Origin: Stomorhina lunata
Lineage: Eukaryota > Arthropoda > Insecta > Diptera > Rhiniidae
Length of the DNA: 64,000 nucleotides
NCBI GenBank assembly: GCA_933228675.1
Contig: OW121742.1
Span: 19,992,850-20,056,849, forward strand
Direction: 5' to 3'
The notes under the pieces: generated by a model
Database searches by the model: none
What the model saw: only the letters and a program-made list of their open reading frames with translations
Told to the model about the DNA's origin: nothing
Program-made: the position numbers and the translations under genes
Part shown: in pieces, positions 24,643 through 37,856 of the stretch
Position numbering within the stretch: the first letter of the stretch is position 1
Layout: every line of letters starts with the position of its first letter

Positions 24643-25228
24643 ATGTTGTTCAAATTTGTAAGTGCCAAACGTCATAATTATGACTTTGTTGATAACGACG
24701 ATAATGATTTTAATAATAATCAACAACTACCACCATCTCCAACTACTTTTTTGCTTTCGAAAAAACCTCCCATAACTCTTATACCCAAAAATTCTTATCC
24801 CTCAAAAACTTTCGACACATATTCCCATCCTACAAAAATTACAGATTTTAAGTGTTTGGACTGTAGCCGCGATAGTCGCTCATTATCAAGTTTCAGCGAT
24901 TCCGGGAGATTTCAAAGATGCTGCCGAGAATGTAGATGTACCGCCAGAACATCGTGCTGCTCCTCCTCAGCCACCACAACAACATCCTGTTCAGCCTCCT
25001 TATCAGCCAAGAGCTCTATTCCCAGCCGGGGCCGTGCCAGCGGGTGCTGTACCACCGGGTGCCCCACAATACCCCCTCTTCTTTACCACTCAAAACGGCT
25101 TTGTACCCTTCGGCAGCATTTACAGCAGCTACCCACAGCCACAAGCTGCTGCTATAGTGCCCAGTCCTGCATATTTCTTGCCTCAAGATCAAGCAATAGC
25201 ATCGCCAATTGTTGCTGCTATTCTGTGA
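24643..25228 (+). CDS. Secreted Pro/Gln/Ala-rich small protein, two exons (132 aa)
   Basis: Exon 1 (24643-24657) codes MLFKF and is followed by GTAAGTG. The 187-bp intron ends in ATTACAG at 24844 and exon 2 runs 24845-25228 (TGA). The 132-residue product has a signal peptide MLFKFILSVWTVAAIVAHYQ ending near VSA-IPG, then an acidic stretch (GDFKDAAENVDVPPEH), a Q/P-rich segment (PPQPPQQHPVQPPYQ), and a hydrophobic P/A/G/Y-rich tail ending IVAAIL. It shares the tiny-first-exon architecture with the cuticle-like genes nearby but not their AAYTAP repeats, so the family is unknown; an extracellular structural role is an inference. The unspliced 196-codon frame from the same ATG leaves the coding frame at the donor and reads Cys/Ser-rich nonsense over exon 2. 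The island is bracketed by the same satellite in opposite orientations. Confidence 0.75.
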
Positions 25229-25479
25229 AGTAAAGTTTATTTTTTGTATAATGAATTTGTTCATATTTTTTAACTAATTTTTATTATTTATTTTATTATA
25301 TCATTATCCTCTAATTTAATTATACAAAATAATAATTAAAAAAATATTAAAACAATTTTATTATAAAGAAAAAGAAAACGTGAATTGTATTTAATTTGAT
25401 TTGTTTGTGAGTCATTTGTTTGATTTTGAATAATTTTTGGAAATAAATTTTCAAAATGGGTTTTATTATAAAAAAAAGT

Positions 25480-27770
25480 TTTTATAGAAAATTTATGGTA
25501 TAAACTTTTTATAGAAAAATTTTCGATACAAAATTTTTTTAGAAAACTTTTCGGTATAAAATTTTTTTAAAAAAAATTTCGGTATAAAATTTTTTTTGAA
25601 AAATTTTAGGTATAAAATTTTTATGAAAAATTTTCGGTATAAAATTTTTATATAGAAAAATTTTCGTTACAAAATTTTTATATAGAAAAATTTTCGGTAC
25701 AAAATTTTTATATAGAAAAATTTTCGGTACAAAATTTTTATATAGAAAAATTTTCGGTACAAAATTTTTATATAGAAAAATTTTCGGTACAAAATTTTTA
25801 TATAGAAAAATTTTCGGTACAAAATTTTTATATAGAAAAATTTTCGGTACAAAATTTTTATATAGAAAAATTTTCGGTACAAAATTTTTATATAGAAAAA
25901 TTTTCGGTACAAAATTTTTATATAGAAAAATTTTCGGTACAAAATTTTTATATAGAAAAATTTTCGGTACAAAATTTTTATATAGAAAAATTTTCGGTAC
26001 AAAATTTTTATATAGAAAAATTTTCGGTACAAAATTTTTATATAGAAAAATTTTCGGTACAAAATTTTTATATAGAAAAATTTTCGGTACAAAATTTTTA
26101 TATAGAAAAATTTTCGGTACAAAATTTTTATATAAAAAATTTTCGGAACAAAATTTGTATATAGAAAAATTTTCGGTACAAAATTTTTATATAGAAAAAT
26201 TTTCGGTACAAAATTTTTATATAGAAAAATTTTCGGTACAAAATTTTTATATAGAAAAATTTTCGGTACAAAATTTTTATATAGAAAAATTTTCGGTACA
26301 AAATTTTTATATAGAAGAAAATTTTCGGTACAAAATTTTTATATAGAAAAATTTTCGGTACAAAATTTTTATATAAAAAAATTTTCGGTACAAAATTTTT
26401 ATATAGAAAAATTTTCGGTACAAAATTTTTATATAGAAAAATTATCGGTAAAAAATTTTTATATAGAAAAATTTTCGGTACAAAATTTTTTTATAGAAAA
26501 ATTTTCGGTACAAAATTTTTATATAGAAAAATTTTCGGTACAAAATTTTTATATAGAAAAATTTTCGGTACAAAATTTTTATATAGAAAAATTTTCGGTA
26601 CAAAATTTTTATATAGAAAAATTTTCGGTACAAAATTTTCATATAGAAAAATTTTCGGTACAAAATTTTTATATAGAAAAATTTTCGGTACAAAATTTTT
26701 ATATAGAAAAATTTTCGTTATAAAATTTTTATATAGAAAAATTTTCGTTATAAAATTTTTATATAGAAAAATTTTCGGTACAAAATTTTTATACAGAAAA
26801 ATTTTCGGTACAAAATTTTTATATAGAAAAATTTTCGGTTCAAAATTTTTATATAGAAAAATTTTCGGTACAAAATTTTTATATAGAAAAATTTTCGGTA
26901 CAAAATTTTTATATAGAAAAATTTTCGGTACAAAATTTTTATATAGAAAAATTTTCGGTACAAAATTTTTATATAGAAAAATTTTCGGTACAAAATTTTT
27001 ATATAGAAAAATTTTCGGTACAAAATTTTTATATAGAAAAATTTTCGGTACAAAATTTTTATATAGAAAAATTTTCGGTACAAAATTTTTATATAGAAAA
27101 ATTTTCGGTACAAAATTTTTATATAGAAAAATTTTTGGTACAAAATTTTTATATAAAAAAATTTTCGGTACAAAATTTTTATATAGAAAAATTTTCGGTA
27201 CAAAATTTTTATATAGAAAAATTTTCGGTACAAAATTTTTATATAGAAAAATTTTCGGTACAAAATTTTTATATAGAAAAATTTTCGGTACAAAATTTTT
27301 ATATAGAAAAATTTTCGGTACAAAATTTTTATATAGAAAAATTTTCGGTACAAAATTTTTATGTAGAAAAATTTTTGGTACAAAATTTTTATATAGAAAA
27401 ATGTTCGGTACAAAATTTTTATATAGAAAAATTTTCGGTACAAAATTTTTATATAGAAAAATTTTCGTGATTAAATTTTTATATAGAAAAATTTTCGTGA
27501 TTAAATTTTTATATAGAAAAATTTTTGTGATTAAATTTGTATATAGAAAAATTTCCGTGACAAAATTTTTATATAGAAAAATTTTCGTAATAAAATGTTA
27601 AATAGAAAAATTTTCGTAATCAAATTTTTAAATAGAAAAATTTTTGTGATTAAATTTTTATATAGAAAAATTTTTGTGATTAAATTTTTATATAGAAACA
27701 TTTTCGTGATAAAATTTTTATATCAAAAAATTTTTGTGATAAAATTTTATAAATTAAAAACAATCTTTTT
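25480..27770. repeat. 30-bp satellite, family C, reverse orientation
   Basis: About sixty near-identical 30-bp units (TATAGAAAAATTTTCGGTAC plus AAAATTTTTA) between 25630 and 27470. The edges are decayed, and at the right side a variant linker (GTGATTAAA) takes over from 27470. It reads open in several frames (up to 231 codons of YRKFFYIKIL) purely because of the 30-bp period. Confidence 0.95.
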
Positions 27771-27951
27771 TGATTATACTTAATGAGCGTAGTTATATTT
27801 TCTTTCCATCTTCTTTTAACTATTAAACAAATAACACAATTTTTTTTAACAAATTAAAAAAACTTCAAAAATAAAGTTTTTTCTCCAAAAATTTCTACTA
27901 TATATTAAACGTTATAAAGTCCAGTCAACAAAATCTTATATCGCAAATACT

Positions 27952-28394
27952 CTAGAAAAGGGTGGTGTAAGCGGCAGCAGAGTAGGGATAATAAGAAGCG
28001 TAGGGTGCAGCATAAGCAGCAGCTACAGGAGCGGTGTAGGCAGCGGCAACAGGGGCTGTGTAGGCAGCTGCTACGGGAGCAGTATAGGCAGCAGGGGCAA
28101 CAGGAGCAGTGTAAGCGGCAGCTACAACAGGGGCGGCAGCAATACCATTGTAGTTACGGGCAATATATTGGGAACTAGTGGCAGTAACAACACCAGCAGG
28201 AGCGGCAGCTACAAAGGGAGCAGCAGCGAAAACAGCGGGTTTAGCATAGGCTGAGCACACCAAAGCGAACAAGGCTATGAAGACGGACTGCAGAGAAAAA
28301 AAATAAGAAAAAGGATATTAGTTTTTTGAAATCAAAATTAGTTGAAAAGTTAACTAGTTGTCAATAAAATAGATTATCCTACCAATTTGAACAT
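27952..28394 (-). CDS. Small secreted Ala-rich cuticle-like protein with AAYTAPV repeats, two exons (115 aa)
   Basis: Exon 1 (28383-28394) codes MFKL and is followed by GTAGGA. A 95-bp intron with a strong polypyrimidine tract and CTGCAG acceptor leads into exon 2 (27952-28287, TAG stop). The 115-residue product has a signal peptide (MFKLSVFIALFALVCSAYA), then KPAVFAAAPFVAAAPAG, a VVTATSSQYIARNYNGIAAA segment, four to five AAYTAPVA repeats, and a Tyr-rich end (ASYYPYSAAAYTTLF). The TATSSQ..ARNYNGIAAAP segment is, as I recall it, characteristic of fly 825-Oak-type proteins, so this is the best family match in the window. A minus-strand TATA box sits upstream. The role is presumably extracellular matrix or cuticle; the exact function of this family is not established by sequence. 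Confidence 0.85.
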
Positions 28395-28461
28395 TTTGTT
28401 TAAGATTTTGTTGTGTTAACTACGATCAGAAAACTATACCTAATCCATATTTTAACCAGGG

Positions 28462-28469
28462 CTTTTATA
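28462..28469 (-). promoter_or_regulatory. TATA box of the 27952 gene
   Basis: TATAAAAG on the minus strand, 68 bp before the ATG. An initiator-like TATAGTTT (about 28430-28437) lies about 30 nt downstream. Confidence 0.75.
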
Positions 28470-28884
28470 GTCAAATTATTTTTTGATTAGCTTCTCTTTG
28501 CCAATAGAATTAATTTACTTTTTTATAATTTACTTGAAGATGTCCGCCAAAAATTTATTTAAAAAAATTCGTAAAAAAAAGTTTTTTTTGTTGAGAATGT
28601 ATCTGTTGAGTCTTTGCATATCAATTACGTTCTACAGACCCTATATTTGTATAATTTCTGCCAACGCTTAAAATGCCTTGCAAATACATGCACAATCACG
28701 CACCATTTGAAATTGTCTTTATATACAAAAATATATTAAATTTTATAAATTGAAGGTCTTGATACAATTGATGTCTTCCAATTTGAGCTTTTTCAATTCT
28801 TGCCAAGTTTTTTGAAATTTAAAAACTGCGTATGGCAGCAGCTGCATTGTTGGCAGACCTACAGTAATAGAAAAGTGAACATTT

Positions 28885-31800
28885 TTTTAAAAATTATTTC
28901 TTTAGAAAAAATTTTTGGAATACAAATTTTTCTTTAGAAAAATTATTGGTATGAAAATTTTTTCTATAGAAACATTTTTGGTATGAAAATTTTTTCTATA
29001 GAAAAATTTTTGTTCAGAAAATTTTTTCTTTAGAAAAATTTTTGGTCTGAAAATTTGTTCTGCAGAAAAAATTTTGGTATGAAAATTTTTTCTATAGAAA
29101 AATTTTTGTTCAGAAAATTTTTTCTATAGAAAAATTTTTGTTCAGAAAATATAGAAAAATTTTTGTTCAGAAAATTTTTTCTATAGAAAAATTTTTGTTC
29201 AGAAAATTTTTCTATAGAAAAATTTTTTTTCATAAAATTTTTTCTATCGAAAAATTTTTGTTCAGAAAATTTTTTCTATAGAAAAATTTTTGTTCAGAAA
29301 ATTTTTTTATAGAAAAATTTTTGTTCAGAAAATTTTTTCCATAGAAAAATTTTTGTTCAGAAAGTTTTTTCTATAGAAAAATTTTTGTTCAGAAAATTTT
29401 TTTTATAGAAAAATTTTTGTTCAGAAAATTTTTTCTATAGAAAAATTTTTGTTCAGAAAATTTTTTCTATAGAAAAATTTTTGTTCAGAAAATTTTTTCT
29501 ATAGAAAAATTTTTGTTCAGAAAATTTTTTCTATAGAAAAATTTTTGTTCAGAAAATTTTTTCTATAGAAAAATTTTTGTTCAGGAAATTTTTTCTATGG
29601 AAAAATTTTTGTTCACAAAATTTTTTTTCTAAAGAAAAATTTTTGTTCAGAAAATTTTTTCTATAGAAAAATTTTTGTTCAGAAACTTTTTTTTCTAAAG
29701 AAAAATTTTTGTTCAGAAAATTTTTTCTATAGAAAAATTTTTGTTCAGAAAATTTTTTCTATAGAAAAATTTTTGTTCAGAAAATTTTTTCTATAGAAAA
29801 ATTTTTGCTCTAAAATTTTTTTTCTATAGAAAAATTTTTGTTCAGAAAATTTTTTCTATAGAAAAATTGTTGGTCTGAAAATTTTTTGATATAGAAAAAT
29901 TTTTGTTCAGAAAATTTTTTCTATAGAAAAATTTTTGTTCAGAAAATTTTTTCTATAGAAAAATTTTTGTTCAGAAAATTTTTTCTATAGAAAAATTTTT
30001 GTTCAGAAAATTTTTTCTATAGAAAAATTTTTGTTCAGAAAATTTTTTCTATAGAAAAATTTTTGTTCAGAAAATTTTTTCTATAGAAAAATTTTTGTTC
30101 AGAAAATTTTTTTATATAGAAAAATTTTTGTTCAGAAAATTTTTTCTATAGAAACATTTTTGTTCAGAAAATTTTTTTTATAGAAAAATTTTTGTTCACA
30201 AAATTTTTTCTATGGCAAAATTTTTGTTCAGAAATTTTTTTCTATAGAAAAATTTTTGGTCTGAAATTTTGTTTATATAGAAAAATTTTTGTTCAGAAAA
30301 TTTTTTTTATATAGAAAAATTTTTGTTCAGAAATTTTTTTTTATAGAAAAATTTTTGTTCCGAAAATTTTTTCCATAGAAAAATTTTTGTTCCGAAAATT
30401 TTTTCCATAGAAAAATTTTTGTTTAGAAAATTTTTTCTATAGAAAAATTTTTGTTCAGAAAATTTTTTCTAAAGAAAAATTTTTGTTCACAAAATTTTTT
30501 CTATAAAAAAATTTTTGTTCACAAAATTTTTTCTATGGCAAAATTTTTGTTCAGAAAATTTTTTCTATAGAAAAATTTTTGTTCAGAAAATTTTTTCTAT
30601 AGAAAAATTTTTGTTCAGAAAATTTTTTCTATAGAAAAATTTTTGTTCAGAAAATTTTTTCTATAGAAAAATTTTTGTTCAGAAAATTTTTTCTTTAGAA
30701 AAATTTTTGTTCAGAAAATTTTTTCTATAGAAAAATTTTTGTTCAGAAAATTTTTTCAAAATTTTTGTTCAGAAAATTTTTTCTTTAGAAAAATTTTTGG
30801 TCTGAAAATTTTTTTCTTTAGAAAAATTTTTGTTCAGAAAATTTTTTCTATAGAAAAATTTTTGTTCAGAAAATTTTTTCTATAGAAAAATTTTTGTTCA
30901 GAAAATTTTTTCTATAGAAAAATTTTTGTTCAGAAAATTTTTTCAAAATTTTTGTTCAGAAAATTTTTTCTTTAGAAAAATTTTTGGTCTGAAAATTTTT
31001 TTCTTTAGAAAAATTTTTGTTCAGAAAATTTTTTCTATAGAAAAATTTTTGTTCAGAAAATTTTTTCTATAGAAAAATTTTTGTTCAGAAAATTTTTTCT
31101 ATAGAAAAATTTTTGTTCAGGAAATTTTTTCTATGGAAAAATTTTTGTTCACAAAATTTTTTTTCTAAAGAAAAATTTTTGTTCAGAAAATTTTTTCTAT
31201 AGAAAAATTTTTGTTCAGAAAATTTTTTTTCTAAAGAAAAATTTTTGTTCAGAAAATTTTTTCTATAGAAAAATTTTTGTTCAGAAAATTTTTTCTATAG
31301 AAAAATTTTTGTTCAGAAAATTTTTTCTATAGAAAAATTTTTGCTCTAAAATTTTTTTTCTATAGAAAAATTTTTGTTCAGAAAATTTTTTCTATAGAAA
31401 AATTTTTGTTCAGAAAATTTTTTCTATAGAAAAATTTTTGTTCAGAAAATTTTTTTTTATAAAAAAATTTTTTCTATCGAAAAATTTTTGTTCAGAAAAT
31501 TTTTTCTATCGAAAAATTTTTGTTCAGAAAATTTTTTCAATCGAAAAATTTTTGTTCAGAAAATTTTTTCTATAGAAAAATTTTTGTTCAGAAAATTTTT
31601 TTTATAGAAAAATTTTTGTTCACAAAATTTTTTTTATGGCAAAATTTTTGTTCAGAAATTTTTTTTTATAGAAAAATTTTTGGTCTGAAAATTTGTTTAT
31701 ATAGAAAAATTTTTGTTCAGAAAATTTTTTTTATAGAAAAATTTTTGTTCCGAAAATTTTTTCCATAGAAAAATTTTTGTTTAGAAAATGTTTTCTATAG

Positions 31801-32160
31801 AAAAATTTTTGTTCAGAAAATTTTTTCTATAGAAAAATTTTTGTTCAGAAAATTTTTTCTATAGAAAAATTTTTGTTCAGAAAATTTTTTCTATAGAAAA
31901 ATTTTTGTTCACTAAATTTTTTCTATAGAAAAATTTTTGTTCAGAAAATTTTTTCTATAGAAAAATTTTTGGTCTAAAAATTTTTTCTTTAGAAAAATTT
32001 TTGGTCTGAAAATTTTTTTCTTTAGAAAAATTTTTGGTCTGAAAATTTTTTCTTTAGAAAAATTTTTGGTCTGAAAATTTTTTTCTTTAGAAAAATTTTT
32101 GGTCTGAAAATTTTTTTCTTTAGAAAAATTTTTGGTCTGAAAATTTGTATATATCAAATG
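28885..32160. repeat. CTATAG-core satellite, 32-bp unit (linker GTTCAG)
   Basis: About one hundred 32-bp units of TTCAGAAAATTTTTTCTATAG plus AAAAATTTTTG. Local sub-variants occur (GGTCTG linker, ATGG, 7-T stretches). A segment of roughly 120 bp at 30730-30850 is repeated at 30920-31030, and the 29580-29830 segment is repeated at 31110-31350, so multi-unit duplications shaped the array. Confidence 0.95.
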
Positions 32161-33705
32161 TTTCTATAATTAAAATTGTTTGTCATTTTGATTTAGGTTA
32201 AGGAAAAAATAGTTATTTATATTTATTTTTAGAAAAATCTGTTCATTACATTTAGGTATTATATTATATATTAATATCGCTTTGTAATCAAATCCAATTT
32301 TGTTATTTAAGATTGAAAACAAATTAAGTCTTCCTCTTAAATTTGATTAGAGGATATTTTTACATTAATAACACAAATTCCAGTAGCCGCCAATCAAATC
32401 CATTTAAATGCTAAATAACATTTAATACGCAACATTTTCATTTGATTTATCAATCATATAATTTAATTTGATGTTATGATTTTTAATCTGTTAAACTCAA
32501 TGTGTAGCCAGAGTTTAGATATATTCATCCCAACATGAATAATATCGTAAACGAATTGTCATTTGACTGTAATTTATCCTATGTGATATTTAAAAAACTT
32601 TTTAGTAGCGGCCAAATGTTGAGAGTTTGTGTATGAAAGGGGTTTAATTTCTAAATAACCTCTGAACCATTAGAGATTTTTCTACAGATTTTGAATCTGA
32701 AAATTTGATTTTGATTAGAAACCATTACTATCGTATATTTGGTTAATTAAGAAAAAAATTTCAAAATTCACATGAGTCATTTTGTAGGAATTAAGAGGTT
32801 ATGAACTAGTGTTTAGTTATTTATATTTTATTTATATGAATAATTTGGTAATGTACTTAAATAATTTGTTTTAATGGAATTATTTGTTGATGTGAGAACA
32901 TCATCATGGTCCTGATAGATAACATAACCTGATTATGTTCCATATTTTGTTACGAATTTATCCTATAACTTAATTGGTAGCAATGATGTTGCATACTTTT
33001 AGCCATAAATAGAATTTAACTGAAAATATCATTTCCAAACGAATGTTTTAGTAATCCATACCCAAACAAAAAAAAACCTTGTGATTATGAATCTAATGAT
33101 AACAAATAAAGAAATAGAAGAAACTTAATAACAACAATTTATAAAGCCTTAAACAATTGTATTCATTAATGCCATGTAATTAATGTTAAATTGAATTTAA
33201 AATCTATACTAAATTCTCAACACAATTTAAATTTAAATTCTAAAATATTCACTTCCCGAAACTTTGTATCACATATTTTTCATATACGAGCACCTTTCAC
33301 CTTTTAGACATAATAAACATAGAACAAAATATTTCAAAAATTTATCCAATCTCTTTTTTAATTAAACAACAGATATTTTCTTTGAATAGGTATTTTTTCT
33401 TGATATAGTAAAATATATTTATTACAATACCCAACTCTTTAAGCCTAATTTGATTTGCAATTATACAATGACTTTTTGTAGTATTCATTCAAGCCATCAG
33501 GTCTACATAAATACGTGGGCAAAATTAAATTTTGTCAACTTTATTATTTTGTGAACAAACAAAAAATGAATTTAAGTAACAAACCCAAAACTGCCAATTA
33601 GTGTTTTAATTTGGAGTATTTTGTGGTTTAAAATAAAATTAATGGATTTTAAATATTAATAAATACCCTATAGAAGGCAAATTAGAAATCAACAAATTAA
33701 AAAAA
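32161..33705. other. Unique AT-rich spacer, nothing recognised
   Basis: Non-repetitive intergenic stretch of 1.5 kb between two long arrays. No open frame above background, no RNA gene. Confidence 0.5.
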
Positions 33706-36700
33706 ATCGAAAATTTTTTATCAAAAAATTTTGTCAAAAATTTCCGTCAAATGTCTCGAAAATTTTTCTATATAAAAATTTTGTCTCCAAAATTTTTCTA
33801 TATAAAAATTTTGCCTCGAAATTTTTATATAAAAATATTTTGTCTCGAAAATTTTTTTATAAAAAAAATTTTGTCTCGAAAATTTTTTTATAAATAAAAT
33901 TTTGTCTCTAAAATTTTTCTTTAACAGAAAAATTTTCCAACCAAAATTCTTTATAAAAATTGTAAAACAAAAATTTTTCTATGTAAAATATGTAAAACGA
34001 AAATTTTTCTATATAAAAATTTTTCTTTACAAAAATTTTAAAACGAAATTTTTTCTAAACAACAATTTTTTAATGAAAGTTTATCTAATAAAAATAATAT
34101 AAGGAACATTTGTATAGAAATTATATAACATAAATTTTTCTATACAAAATTTTTTATCGAAATTTTTCCTATATAGAAACTATATAACGAAAATTATTCT
34201 GTATACAAATCTTACAACGAAAATTTTTCTATGTAAACAATTTGGAACGAAAATTCTTTTATATAAAAATTTTTTAACAACAATACTTCTATATAAAAAT
34301 TTTTTAACGACATTTTTTCTATATAAAATTTTTTTAACGAACATTTTGCTATATAAAAATTTTTTAATGAAAATTTTTTTTATAAAAATTTTACAACGAA
34401 AATTTTTTTATATAAAAATTTGATAACGAAAATTTGTCTATATAAAAATTTTGTCTCGAAAATTTTTCTATATAAAAATTTTATAATTTTTATTTTATAA
34501 ATTTTATTTTTCTATATAAAAATTTTATAACGAAAATTTTTCTTCATAAAAATCTTACAATGAAAATTTTTCTGTATGAAAATTTTTTAACGAAAATTTT
34601 TCCATATAAAAAATTTTTAGCAATAATTTTCTATATAAACATTTTCTAACGAAAATTTTTCTATATAAAATTTTTATAACAAAATTTTTCTATATAAAAA
34701 TTTTATAACGAAAATTTTTCTATATAAAAATTTTACAACAAAAATTTTACTATATAAAAATTTTTGAATGAAAATTTTTCTTTATAACATTTTTTTAACG
34801 AAAATTTTTCTATATTTAAATTTTATAACGAAAATTTTTCAATATAAAAATTTTAAAAGGAAAATTTTTCTATATAAAAATTTTTTAACGAAAATTTGTC
34901 TATTTATAAAAATTTTGTCTCGAAAATTTTTCCATTAAAAATTTTTGCATATAAAAATTTAATAGGGAAAATTTTTTTTATACAAATTTGATAACGAAAA
35001 TTTGTCTATATAAAAATTTTATAACAAAAATTTTTCTATATAAAAATTTTATAACGAAAATTTTTCTACATAAAAATTTTACAATGAAAATTTTTCTGTA
35101 TGGAAATTTTTTAACGAAAATTTTTCTATATAAAAATTTTTTTAGCGATAATTTTCTATATAAAAATTTTTTAACGAAAATTTTTCTGTATAAAATTTTT
35201 TAACGAAAATTTTTCTATATAAAAATTTTATAACGAAAATTTTTCTACATAAAAATTTTAAGACGAAAATTTTTCTATATAAAAATTTTTTAACGAAAAT
35301 TTTTCTATATACAAATTTTTCTATATAAAAATTTTAAAACGAAAATTTTATTATATAAACATTTTTTAACGAAAATATTTCTCTTTAAAAATTTTTTAAC
35401 GAAAATTTGTCTATATAAAAATTTTATAACAAAAATTTTTCTAGATAAAAATTTTATAACGAAAATTTTTCTGTATGAAAATTTTTTAACGAAAATTTTT
35501 CTGTATGAAAATTATTTAACGAAAATTTTTCTATATAAAAATTTTAAGACTAAAATTTTTCTATATAAAAAATTTTTAACGAAAATTTTTCTATATAAAA
35601 ATTTTATAACAAAAATTTTTATATAGAAAAATTTTCGAGACAATATTTTTATATAGAAAAATTTTCGGTACAAAATTTTTCTATATAAAAATTTTTAACG
35701 AAAATTTTTCTATATAAAAATTTTAAGACGAAAATTTTTCTATATAAAAATTTTTTAACGAAAATTTTTCTATATAAAAATTTTATAACAAAAATTTTTC
35801 TATATAAATATTTTTTAACGAAAATTTTTCTATATAAAATTTTTTAACGAAAATTTTTCTATATAAAAATTTTAAGACGAAAATTTTTCTATATAAAAAT
35901 TTTTTAACGAAAATTTTTCTATATAAAAATTTTATAACGAAAATTTTTCTATATAAAAATTTTAAAACGAAAATTTTTCTATATAAACATTTTTTAACGA
36001 AAAATTGTCTATATAAAAATTTTGTTTCGAAAATTTTTCCTTAGAAAAATTTTGTCTCGAAAATGTTTCTATATAAAAATTATGTCTCGAAAATTTTTCT
36101 ATATAAAAATTTTGTCTCGAAAATGTTTCTATATAAAAATTATGTCTCGAAAACTTTTCTATATAAAAATTTTGTGTCGAAAATTTTTCTGTATTGAAAT
36201 TTTGTCTCGAAAATTTTTCAACGTTTAAAAATTTTGTCTCGACAATTTTTCTATATAAAAATTTTGTCTCGAAAAAAAATATTGTTCTATATAAAAATTT
36301 TGTCTCGAAAAAAATATTGTTCTATATAAAAATTTTGTCTCGAAAAAAATATTGTTCTATATAAAAATTTTGTCTCGAAAATTTTTCTATAAAAATTTTG
36401 TCTCGAAAATTTTTCTATAAAAATTTTGTCTCGAAAATTTTTCTATATAAAAATTTTGTACCGAAAATTTTTCTATATAAAAATTTTGTACCGAAAATTT
36501 TTCTATATAAAAATTTTGTACCGAAAATTTTTCTATATAAAAATTTTGTACCGAAAATTTTTCTATATAAAAATTTTGTACCGAAAATTTTTCTATATAA
36601 AAATTTTGTACCGAAAATTTTTCTATATAAAAATTTTGTACCGAAAATTTTTCTATATAAATATTTTGTACCGAAAATTTTTCTATATAAAAATTTTGTA

Positions 36701-37670
36701 CCGAAAATTTTTCTATATAAAAATTTTGTACCGAAAATTTTTCTATATAAAAATTTTGAACAGAAAATTTTTCTATATAAAAATTTTGTACCTAAATTTT
36801 TCTATATAAAAATTTTGTACCGAAAATTTTTCTATATAAAAATTTTGTACCGAAAATTTTTCTATATAAAAATTTTGTACCGAAAATTTTTCTATATAAA
36901 AATTTTGTACCGAAAATTTTTCTATATAAAAATTTTGTACCGAAAATTTTTCTATATAAAAATTTTGTACCGAAAATTTTTCTATATAAAAATTTTGTAC
37001 CGAAAATTTTTCTATATAAAAATTTTGTACCGAAAATTTTTCTATATAAAAATTTTGTACCGAAAATTTTTCTATATAAAAATTTTGTACCGAAAATTTT
37101 TCTATATAAAAATTTTGTACCGAAAATTTTTCTATATAAAAATTTTGTACCGAAAATTTTTCTATATAAAAATTTTGTACCGAAAATTTTTCTATATAAA
37201 AATTTTAAAACGAAAATTTTTCTTTATAAAAATTTTGTAATAAAAGTTTTACTATATAAAAGCTTTTTAACGAAAATTTTTCTATATAAAAATTTTTCAA
37301 CCAAAATTTTTCTATATAAAAATTTTTTAACGAAAATTTTTCTATATAAAATTTTTTTAACGAAAATTTTTCTATATAAAAATTTTGTTACGAAAATTTG
37401 TCTATATGAAAATCTCGAAAATTTTTCTGTATCGAAATTATATCGGAAAATTTTTTTTATAAAAATTTTGTCTCGTAAATTTTTCTATATTAAAATTTTG
37501 TCTCGAAAATGTTTCTATATTAAAATTTTGTCTCAAAAATTTTTCGATATAAAAATTTTGTCTCGAAAATTTTTCTATATATAAAAATTTTGCTTTGAAA
37601 ATTTTTCTATATATACAAATTTTGTCTCGAAAATTTTTCTTTATAAAAATTTAGGCTCCAAACTTTTCTA
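33706..37670. repeat. 30-bp satellite, family C and relatives (GTCTCG / TAACG / GTACCG linkers)
   Basis: Units TCGAAAATTTTTCTATATAA plus AAATTTTGTC or TTTTTTAACG. 36430-37200 is a homogeneous GTACCG block identical to the 23.6-kb array and the reverse complement of the 25.6-27.5-kb array. Two units at 35615-35665 are inverted relative to their neighbours. A 280-codon frame at 36398-37240 is pure repeat. Confidence 0.95.
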
Positions 37671-37787
37671 TTGTTTTATTACAAAATTTAATTTTCTAAA
37701 ATTCAAAGTTTTTTTATACCCACCTTTTTGTGAGAATTGTCTTAATTAATCCAAACTTAATCATGATAAAACTATATAAAATACTTT

Positions 37788-37793
37788 TTTATT
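37788..37793 (-). terminator. Polyadenylation signal of the LRR gene
   Basis: AATAAA on the minus strand, 64 nt after the stop codon. Confidence 0.55.
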
Positions 37794-37856
37794 TTTAATT
37801 ATTTATAATGAAATTCTTTGCTGAAGGATTTTCGAAAAAGCTTTTTTGTTCAGGCT

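Noticed and set aside
24643..25233. 196-codon unspliced frame from the ATG of the 24643 gene
   Set aside because: It reads through a GTAAGTG donor and gives Cys/Ser-rich nonsense over exon 2, while the spliced frame gives a coherent signal peptide and P/Q-rich protein.
20129..27443. Long frames of KIFYRKIFDK, YRKFFYIKIL or KFSIENFS repeats on both strands
   Set aside because: They arise where the satellite period is 30 or 33 bp, a multiple of three, and occur in several frames at once. They are not proteins.
36398..37240. 280-codon frame of repeats
   Set aside because: Pure 30-bp satellite (GTACCG linker); the frame changes register at a unit-length variant near 36790.
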